Made by a program: the position numbers and the translations under genes
In this document: in pieces, positions 25,728 to 31,315 of the stretch
Layout: each line of letters starts with the position of its first letter
Position numbering within the stretch: the stretch's first letter is position 1
Notes under the pieces: generated by a model
What the model saw: the letters and a program-made list of their open reading frames with translations, nothing else
Told to the model about the DNA's origin: nothing
Database searches by the model: none
Assembly (NCBI GenBank): GCA_035702985.1
Contig: DASSZD010000205.1
Coordinates: 1-31,315 of the forward strand
DNA length: 31,315 bases
Origin: JAKAXG01 sp035702985
GTDB taxonomy: Bacteria > Actinomycetota > Acidimicrobiia > Acidimicrobiales > Palsa-688
Reading direction: 5' to 3'

Positions 25728-28247
25728 GTGGCTGATGTTACTGTCGAGGGTGCTGTGACTACTGCAACCCGCCGCCCCAACCGGAGCCGGTCGGGCTCGG
25801 GGACCCGCAAGCCGGCCCGCCGCCCGGCCGCATCCGCCGGCGCGCCCCGCCGGCGCAGGGCCCCGGGCGGCCAGCACGAGGGGCTGTCCCGCCTGATCGG
25901 GCGGCAGGCCAACGACGTGTGGGGGCTGCTGCTCCTGCTGGTGGGCGCCCTGTTCGCCCTGGCCATCTACAGCGGGCTGGCCGGACCGGCCGGCCGGATG
26001 ATCGACCGGCTGACCGCAGACGCCATCGGCTGGGCCCGGGTGCTGCTGCCCCCGCTGATCGCCTACCTGGGATGGGTGCTGATCCGAGAGGTCCACCCCC
26101 GGCGGACCCCCGCCCCGGCCCGGGCCGGGACGGCCCCGCCGGAGCGGGCCGTGCGTCCGCCGGTGCGGGTCAGCGTCGGGGCGGTCGTGGTCCTGCTGGC
26201 CGGGTCCGGGATCCTTGACCGGCTCAACCGGCCGGCCCACTGGGGCGGGATCGTGTCCAGGCTGCGGCCGGCGGGTGGCCTGCTCGGCATGGCCGTGGCC
26301 GGACCCATCAGTGCCGGGCTCGGGACGTGGGGGACGGCCCTGGTCCTGCTGGTGCTGGTGCTCATCGGGGTACTGGTGATCACCGGTACCCCGGCCCGCC
26401 AAGGCCTGCACCTGGCGGGTATGGCCACCGCCGCCCTGGGTCGCGCCGCCCACGCCACGGCCCGTTGGATCGCCGCCGCCCCCGAACGGGCCGAGCGCCG
26501 CCGGGCCCTCCACCGCCACCCGTCCAGTCCCGCTTCGACCACCCTCTATGACGGCGAAGCCGACGAGGAGACCGGCCCGCCGGCCAGACCCCGCCGGAGG
26601 GCCAGGGCCGCCGCCGCCGATGCCGACGCCGCCGCTGCACCAGAGACCGCCGCCGACCCGGCCGGGGCGGAGCCGGCCGGCCCGGCCCGCCAGGCGGTGC
26701 CCATGCACCTGCCGCCCACCGAGACCGCCGACCCGGAACAGCTGTCGATCTCGCTGGGCCCGGCCGCCGAGGCCGGCACCTGGCGTCTGCCCCCGGTGGC
26801 CCTGCTCAAGCGTAGCCAGGCGGCCGAGATAGACCGGCGCCAGATCGAGGCCGCCGGCCGGACCCTCGAGGACGCCCTGGCCGCCCACGGGGTGGAGACC
26901 CGGCTGGTGGGCATGACGGTCGGGCCGACCGTCACCCGCTACGAACTGGAGCTGGGCCCGGGGGTGAAGGTGGCCAAGGTCACCAACCTGCAGCGTGACA
27001 TCGCCTACGCCATGGCCGCCGCCGACGTACGGATCCTGGCCCCCATCCCGGGCCGGTCGGCCATCGGCGTCGAGGTCCCCAATCAGCAGCGCCAGCTGGT
27101 GGCCGTCGGCGACATCCTGGGCTCGGCCGAGGCCCGGGCCGCCACCCACCCGCTGGAGGTGGCCATGGGACGCGACATCGCCGGCCGGCCGGTGCTGGAG
27201 AACATGGCGACCATGCCCCACATCCTGATCGCCGGGGCCACCGGGGCCGGCAAGTCGTCGTGTATCAACTCGCTGATCACCTCCATCCTGGTGCGGGCCA
27301 CGCCCGACCAGGTCCGGCTGATCCTCATCGACCCCAAGCGGGTGGAGCTGGGCCAGTACAACGGCCTGCCCCACCTCCTGACCGGGGTGGTCACCAACCC
27401 CAAGAAGGCGGCCAACGCCCTGTCGTGGGCGGTGCACGAGATGGAGCGGCGCTACGACCTCCTGGCCGAGGTAGGCGTGCGGGACATCACCGGCTACAAC
27501 GCCGCCTACGACCGGGGGGACCTGACCGGGCCGCCGGCGCTGGGCCAGGAGCCCAAGCAGTACGAGCGGCTCCCGTTCATCCTGGTGGTGGTGGACGAGC
27601 TCAACGACCTGATGATGGTGGCCGCCCGCGACGTCGAGGAGTCCATCTGCCGCATCGCCCAGATGGCCCGAGCGGTGGGCATCCATCTGGTGATAGCCAC
27701 CCAGAGGCCGTCGGTGGACGTCATCACCGGGGTGATCAAGGCCAACGTCCCGTCCCGCCTGGCGTTCGCGGTGTCGTCACTGGCCGACAGCCGGGTCATC
27801 CTGGACCAGCCCGGTGCCGAACGGCTGATCGGCAAGGGGGACATGCTCCTGCTCACCGCCTCCTCCAGCGTGGCCCGCCGCATCCAGGGTGCCTGGGTCA
27901 CCGAGGAGGAGGTCCGCAAGGTCGTGGGCCACTGGCGGCGCCAGTCCGAGCCCCGCTACGTGGAGGGCGTCGAGGGGACCGAGGACGGGCCGGGCAGCCC
28001 CGGGATGGGGGCGGGCGACGGCGACGACGACGACCTGCTCGACGCCGCCCGGGACCTGGTGGTCCGGTCCCAGCTGGGGTCCACGTCGATGCTGCAGCGC
28101 AAGCTGCGGGTCGGCTTCGCCCGGGCCGGCCGGCTCATGGACCTGCTGGAGCAGCGGGGCGTGGTCGGCCCGTCGGAGGGATCCAAGGCCCGCGCCGTGC
28201 TGATGACGGTGGAGGAGCTGGAGAACCTCCAAGAATCCGGGCAGTAG
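25728..28247 (+). CDS. ftsK: DNA translocase FtsK/SpoIIIE
   Basis: Septal DNA pump that clears and orients chromosomes at division. It has 839 residues from GTG 25728; GTG 25755 would give 830 and fits the TACTGT element better. A basic N-terminus (1-60) precedes about four membrane helices (near 64-84, 102-120, 147-165, 201-219). A Pro/Ala-rich linker runs to about 340, then the motor: alpha domain (LVGMTVGPTVTRYELELGPGV), Walker A GATGAGKS (503-510), LILIDPKRVELGQYNGLPHL, Walker B VVVDEL (D623/E624), and IATQRPSVDVITGVIKAN. The gamma domain QLGSTSMLQRKLRVGFARAGRL reads orienting DNA sites. Motifs are intact. thrB starts four bases after its stop. Confidence 0.97.
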   Translation: MADVTVEGAVTTATRRPNRSRSGSGTRKPARRPAASAGAPRRRRAPGGQHEGLSRLIGRQANDVWGLLLLLVGALFALAIYSGLAGPAGRMIDRLTADAIGWARVLLPPLIAYLGWVLIREVHPRRTPAPARAGTAPPERAVRPPVRVSVGAVVVLLAGSGILDRLNRPAHWGGIVSRLRPAGGLLGMAVAGPISAGLGTWGTALVLLVLVLIGVLVITGTPARQGLHLAGMATAALGRAAHATARWIAAAPERAERRRALHRHPSSPASTTLYDGEADEETGPPARPRRRARAAAADADAAAAPETAADPAGAEPAGPARQAVPMHLPPTETADPEQLSISLGPAAEAGTWRLPPVALLKRSQAAEIDRRQIEAAGRTLEDALAAHGVETRLVGMTVGPTVTRYELELGPGVKVAKVTNLQRDIAYAMAAADVRILAPIPGRSAIGVEVPNQQRQLVAVGDILGSAEARAATHPLEVAMGRDIAGRPVLENMATMPHILIAGATGAGKSSCINSLITSILVRATPDQVRLILIDPKRVELGQYNGLPHLLTGVVTNPKKAANALSWAVHEMERRYDLLAEVGVRDITGYNAAYDRGDLTGPPALGQEPKQYERLPFILVVVDELNDLMMVAARDVEESICRIAQMARAVGIHLVIATQRPSVDVITGVIKANVPSRLAFAVSSLADSRVILDQPGAERLIGKGDMLLLTASSSVARRIQGAWVTEEEVRKVVGHWRRQSEPRYVEGVEGTEDGPGSPGMGAGDGDDDDLLDAARDLVVRSQLGSTSMLQRKLRVGFARAGRLMDLLEQRGVVGPSEGSKARAVLMTVEELENLQESGQ

Positions 28248-28251
28248 ACCG

Positions 28252-29112
28252 GTGCGCGTCTCGGTGCCGGGATCGTCGGCCAACCTCGGCCCGGGATTCG
28301 ACGTGCTGGCGGTGGCCCTGGACCTGCACGTGGAGGTGTCGGTCGAACCGGCCGACCGGCTGCAGATCGTCACCTCCGGGGAAGGTCACGACCTGCCCGC
28401 CGACGCCTCCCACCTGGCCGCCCGGGTGGCCGCCGCGGTCGCCGGTCACAACCGGTTGAGGATCGAGGTGCACTCCGACATCCCCATAGGTCGCGGTCTC
28501 GGATCGTCGGCCGCAGTGGCGGTGGCGGCCGCCGCCGCGGCCGGGGCCGACGACCCCTTCTCGTGGGGCGTCCGGGTGGACGGCCACCCGGAGAACGCCG
28601 CCGCCTCCGCCTTCGGGGGCCTGGTCGCCGCCACCACCGTGGGCGGAACCCCGGTATGGCGCCGGCTCCCCCTGGATCCGGAGCTGGCCTTCGTGGCGCT
28701 GGTCCCCGACCGGGAGCTGCTAACCGCTTCGGCCCGCGACGTGCTGCCCGACCCGGTGTCCCGGGCCGACGCGGTGTTCAACCTGGGCCGGATGGCGATC
28801 CTGATCGCCGGCCTGGCCGACCACCGCATGCTGCTCGCCGAGGCTGGCGACGACCGTCTCCACCAGGACTTTCGCGCCGCCCTGTTCCCGGCGGCGCCCG
28901 CCCTGCTGGCCGGTCTGCGGGCCGCCGGAGCCCTCACCGCGTTCTGGTCCGGGGCTGGTTCGACCCTGCTCGGCGTGGTCCACCGCCAGCACGTGGAGGC
29001 CCTGGTGGGGGCCGGTGAGGAGCTCATGCGGACCCACGGGGTGGCCGGCCGGGTGACCGCTCTGAACGCCGACCGTGGTGGTATCACCCGCAGCGGGCGT
29101 TCCGGTCAGTAG
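28252..29112 (+). CDS. thrB: Homoserine kinase
   Basis: GHMP kinase phosphorylating homoserine for threonine synthesis. It has 286 residues from GTG 28252. Start VPGSSANLGPGFDVLAVAL, ATP-binding PIGRGLGSSAA (78-88) and GHPENAAASAFGG mark the subfamily; SGAGSTLLGVV is the C-terminal GHMP motif. It begins four bases after ftsK, so it is likely read through from it. The usual thrA/thrC partners are not in the window, so its location beside a cell-division gene is unlike the common hom-thrC-thrB cluster. The GHMP fold is certain and homoserine specificity is very likely. Confidence 0.92.
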   Translation: MRVSVPGSSANLGPGFDVLAVALDLHVEVSVEPADRLQIVTSGEGHDLPADASHLAARVAAAVAGHNRLRIEVHSDIPIGRGLGSSAAVAVAAAAAAGADDPFSWGVRVDGHPENAAASAFGGLVAATTVGGTPVWRRLPLDPELAFVALVPDRELLTASARDVLPDPVSRADAVFNLGRMAILIAGLADHRMLLAEAGDDRLHQDFRAALFPAAPALLAGLRAAGALTAFWSGAGSTLLGVVHRQHVEALVGAGEELMRTHGVAGRVTALNADRGGITRSGRSGQ

Positions 29113-29136
29113 CGTGGTCGGGTCCCATCGGCGACC

Positions 29137-29144
29137 GAGGAGGA
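29137..29144 (+). promoter_or_regulatory. Shine-Dalgarno (GAGGAGGA) for the small zinc-ribbon gene
   Basis: GAGGAGGA lies six bases before ATG 29151, one of the best ribosome sites in the window. TAGCGT at 29110-29115, overlapping the thrB stop, could be its -10 element. Confidence 0.75.
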
Positions 29145-29150
29145 ACGTGC

Positions 29151-29303
29151 ATGGCCACCTATGAGGGCTACTGCGTCAAGTGCAAGGAGAAGCGGGAGTT
29201 CGAGGGCCAGGAGGTAACCCTGGCCAACGGGCGGCCAGCTGCGCAGGGCACCTGCCCGGTGTGCGGCACCAAGATGAACCGGATGCTCGGCACCAAGAAG
29301 TAG
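29151..29303 (+). CDS. 50-residue zinc-ribbon protein, DUF5679-like
   Basis: A tiny gene beginning MATYEGYCVKCKEKREFEG and ending MNRMLGTKK. Two CxxC pairs (CVKC at 8-11 and CPVC at 35-38) form a probable zinc ribbon. Its Lys-rich ends and length match the DUF5679 family, which is common in actinobacteria and has no assigned function to my knowledge. The strong ribosome site suggests substantial expression. It sits 38 bases after thrB and 106 before rimO. Small zinc ribbons of this type often touch nucleic acid or ribosomes, but nothing here proves that. Confidence 0.85.
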   Translation: MATYEGYCVKCKEKREFEGQEVTLANGRPAAQGTCPVCGTKMNRMLGTKK

Positions 29304-29357
29304 CTCGCGCCGCTTGGGCGGGACCGGGTCGTCCGACTCGGCCCGCCCGGCAGCACC

Positions 29358-29376
29358 TCCCCCGCCTGATGGGGGA
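29358..29376 (+). other. Hairpin between the zinc-ribbon gene and rimO
   Basis: TCCCCC (29358-29363) pairs with GGGGGA (29371-29376) around GCCTGAT. No T-tract follows. It may be a weak terminator ahead of the rimO promoter. Confidence 0.35.
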
Positions 29377-29396
29377 CCTGGAGGGCTGGCTACCGT

Positions 29397-29402
29397 TACT
29401 CT
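29397..29402 (+). promoter_or_regulatory. Putative -10 element (TACTCT) for leaderless rimO transcript
   Basis: TACTCT ends exactly seven bases before ATG 29410, with TGTGTCGG and no ribosome site around the start. This fixes the rimO start at 29410 rather than at in-frame codons further upstream. Confidence 0.6.
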
Positions 29403-29409
29403 GTGTCGG

Positions 29410-30684
29410 ATGCGGTACTGGCTCGAGACCCTGGGATGTCCCAAGAACCAGGTCGACTCGGACAAGCTGGGGGGCCGACTCGAAGCCGACGGATATGTAG
29501 CGGCCGACGACCCGGCTGCCGCCGACCTGGTGGTGGTCAACACCTGCGCGTTCATCGAGGCGGCCCGCCAGGAGTCCATCGAGACCATCCTGAACCTGGC
29601 TGAGACCCGGCGGCCCGGCGCCCGCCTGGCCGTCACCGGCTGCATGGCCGAGCGTTACGGGTCCGAGCTGGCGGACGCTCTCCCCGAGGTGGACGTGGTC
29701 GCCGGGTTCGGGATGGACGTCACCGCCTCGCCCGTCACCTTCCGCTCGAAGTCCACGGTTCCCGCCTTCGACCTGCTCAACCTGGCCCGCCCGGCCACCC
29801 CCGCCCCCTGGGCCTACGTCAAGGTGGCGGAGGGATGCGACCGCAAGTGCGGGTTCTGCGCCATCCCGTCCTTCCGGGGCCGCCAACGGTCCCGGACCCG
29901 CGACGCGGTCCTGACCGAGGTGGAATCCCTCGACGTGCGCGAGGTGGTCCTGGTGGCCCAGGACCTGGCCTCCTACGGGCGGGACCTCGACACCGGCAAG
30001 GACATCCAGCGACTGGTCCGGTCCGTGGCCGAGAGGGTCGACCGGGTCCGGCTCCTGTATTTGTACCCATCCGAGCTCTCCGACGGTCTCATAGACGTGA
30101 TCGGTGAGACCGGCTGCCCCTATTTCGATCTGTCACTGCAGCACGTCTCCCGACCCCACCTGCGCCGCATGCGGCGCTGGGGCGACGGCGAGCGCTTCCT
30201 GGAACGGATCGAGCGGATCCGGCACCGCTGGCCCGAAGCGGCGTTCCGCTCGTCGTTCATTGTCGGCTACCCCGGCGAGACCGAGGAGGACCAGGACCGG
30301 TTGCTGGCGTTCCTGGCGGACGCCCGCCTGGACTGGGCCGGGTTCTTCCCTTTTTCCGAGGAACCGGGCACCTACGCCGCCACCCTGGAGGACCGGGTGC
30401 CGGCCGGCCTGGTAGCCGAGCGGCTGGCCGAGTGCTCTGAGCTCCAGGACGGCATCACCGCCACCCGGCGCTCGGACCTGGTCGGCGCCACCACCACCGT
30501 CCTGGTCGACGAGCCGGGCGTGGCCCGCAGCCACCGGGAGGCCCCTGAGATCGACGGGATAATCCGCGTGCCGGAACAGCTCCGAGCGGGTACCTGGGTT
30601 GATGTGACCATCACCGCCGCGGAGGGCCCCGACCTCGACGCCCAGCCGGTGCCCGCCGGCGCCCGGGATGGGAGGATGGCCTAG
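29410..30684 (+). CDS. rimO: Ribosomal protein uS12 methylthiotransferase RimO
   Basis: Radical-SAM enzyme adding a methylthio group to the conserved Asp of ribosomal protein S12. It has 424 residues from ATG 29410 (MRYWLETLGCPKNQVDSD). The N-terminal domain binds one [4Fe-4S] through C10, C46 and C78. The radical-SAM CxxxCxxC is C143, C147, C150 (EGCDRKCGFC), followed by IPSFRGRQRSR. PYFDLSLQHVS and FIVGYPGETEED are typical, and a C-terminal TRAM-like domain completes it. The LGCPKNQVDSD opening favours RimO over the tRNA enzyme MiaB. pgsA begins on the base after its stop. Confidence 0.95.
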   Translation: MRYWLETLGCPKNQVDSDKLGGRLEADGYVAADDPAAADLVVVNTCAFIEAARQESIETILNLAETRRPGARLAVTGCMAERYGSELADALPEVDVVAGFGMDVTASPVTFRSKSTVPAFDLLNLARPATPAPWAYVKVAEGCDRKCGFCAIPSFRGRQRSRTRDAVLTEVESLDVREVVLVAQDLASYGRDLDTGKDIQRLVRSVAERVDRVRLLYLYPSELSDGLIDVIGETGCPYFDLSLQHVSRPHLRRMRRWGDGERFLERIERIRHRWPEAAFRSSFIVGYPGETEEDQDRLLAFLADARLDWAGFFPFSEEPGTYAATLEDRVPAGLVAERLAECSELQDGITATRRSDLVGATTTVLVDEPGVARSHREAPEIDGIIRVPEQLRAGTWVDVTITAAEGPDLDAQPVPAGARDGRMA

Positions 30685-31299
30685 ATGGCGACCAAGGTGG
30701 CCGGCAAGTTCGAGGCGTCGGCGCTGGCCACGCCGGCCAACGCCATCACCGTGGTGCGCATCCTGGCCGCCCCGGTGATGCTGCTGCTCATCCTGGACCT
30801 CAAAGTCTCCTGGATCGCCGCCGTCGCCTGGCTGGCGGTGTCGAGCACCGACTTCCTCGACGGGTGGGTGGCCCGCCGCCAGGGGGCCACCACCTCGGGC
30901 GCCTTCCTCGATCCGCTGGCGGACAAAGTTCTGATCCTCGGTGCCCTGGCCTCCCTGGCCGCCATCGGCCTCATCAGCTGGTTGCCGGTGCTTCTCATCG
31001 CCGGGCGGGAGGCCGTCATCAGCGCCTACCGCTCGGTGGTGGCCCGCCGGGGTATCTCCGTGCCGGCCCGCCCCATGGCCAAGATGAAGACCGCCGCGCA
31101 GGACGCCGCCGTCGGCTTCATCCTCATGCCTGCCACCGGGCTGCACTACCTGTGGGTGGGTCGCTCCATCCTCTGGCTGTCGGTGGGCCTGGCCCTCATC
31201 AGCGGGGCCCAGTACCTCCTCGACGCCCGCCGGCCGCCCGCCAACCGCTCGGCCGACGTCACGATGGGCTCGGGCGCCGGCGACCTGCCGGCGGCCTGA
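30685..31299 (+). CDS. pgsA: CDP-diacylglycerol--glycerol-3-phosphate 3-phosphatidyltransferase
   Basis: Makes phosphatidylglycerol phosphate from CDP-diacylglycerol, the product of the cdsA enzyme at the other end of the window. It has 204 residues with several membrane helices. The CDP-alcohol phosphotransferase motif is complete: D56, D59-G60, A63-R64, G72, D76, D80. The opening TPANAITVVRILAAPVMLL is typical of PgsA. GGGAGG at 30670-30675 precedes ATG 30685, which directly abuts the rimO stop. Related transferases share the motif, but similarity along the length and the rimO-pgsA neighbourhood favour PgsA. Only 16 bases follow it in the window. Confidence 0.92.
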   Translation: MATKVAGKFEASALATPANAITVVRILAAPVMLLLILDLKVSWIAAVAWLAVSSTDFLDGWVARRQGATTSGAFLDPLADKVLILGALASLAAIGLISWLPVLLIAGREAVISAYRSVVARRGISVPARPMAKMKTAAQDAAVGFILMPATGLHYLWVGRSILWLSVGLALISGAQYLLDARRPPANRSADVTMGSGAGDLPAA

Positions 31300-31315
31300 C
31301 CCCGGCCCAGCCGGC

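Noticed and set aside
23958..27686. A 1242-codon open frame on the minus strand opposite rnj and ftsK
   Set aside because: It is a shadow of the strong GC3 bias of two well-conserved plus-strand genes: composition is dominated by His, Asp, Gly, Gln and Val, no domain is recognisable, and it spans two genes and their gap.
29314..29409. Earlier in-frame start for rimO
   Set aside because: The added 32 residues are low-complexity Pro/Gly and unlike RimO; TACTCT seven bases before ATG 29410 fits a leaderless start.

Overview
The window is 31.3 kb of very GC-rich chromosomal DNA carrying a dense, almost entirely plus-strand run of 26 recognisable housekeeping genes. Gene order and content point to an actinobacterium. 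The relevant signs are dxr-rseP-ispG, rimP-nusA-ylxR-infB, rpsO-pnp-M16-dapB-dapA-rnj-ftsK, rimO-pgsA, a 50-residue DUF5679 zinc ribbon, and many start codons placed directly behind a TANNNT -10 element. My inference is a deep-branching lineage such as Acidimicrobiia; no rRNA is present to prove it. I see no mobile element, CRISPR array, tRNA or rRNA gene, phage gene or toxin/defence system, and no gene-free stretch longer than about 220 bases.

Layout. Bases 1-6321 hold phospholipid, isoprenoid and membrane-protease genes: cdsA (open at the left edge, with a huge disordered N-terminal extension built on nested repeats), dxr, rseP and ispG. Bases 6370-9092 hold an Eis-like N-acetyltransferase, a textbook intrinsic terminator, and a short type-3 prolyl-tRNA synthetase. 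Bases 9139-17285 form the transcription/translation block: a TATAAT promoter, a structured leader with an attenuator-like hairpin, then rimP, nusA, ylxR, infB, ylxP, rbfA and truB with tight spacing or start/stop overlaps. ribF follows, probably from its own promoter. The only minus-strand gene is arfB (17422-17856), convergent with ribF and divergent from rpsO.

Bases 17900-25622 hold rpsO and pnp, each behind a hairpin-rich leader, then an M16 peptidase, dapB, dapA and rnj. Bases 25728-31299 hold ftsK, thrB, the DUF5679 gene, rimO and pgsA.

How the genes work together. rimP, rbfA, truB, rpsO and rimO build or modify the 30S subunit or tRNA. infB and proS serve translation, and arfB rescues stalled ribosomes. 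nusA tunes elongation and termination, and pnp and rnj degrade and process RNA. dxr and ispG are two steps of the MEP isoprenoid pathway. dapA and dapB make diaminopimelate/lysine, and thrB makes threonine precursors from the same aspartate family. cdsA and pgsA are successive steps (CDP-diacylglycerol, then phosphatidylglycerol-phosphate) at opposite ends of the window.

No new multi-gene system is visible. The points most worth checking are the nus-operon leader hairpin, a ylxR gene with no ordinary start codon before its conserved RTCVGC motif, the repeat-built CdsA extension, and the structured rpsO and pnp leaders.
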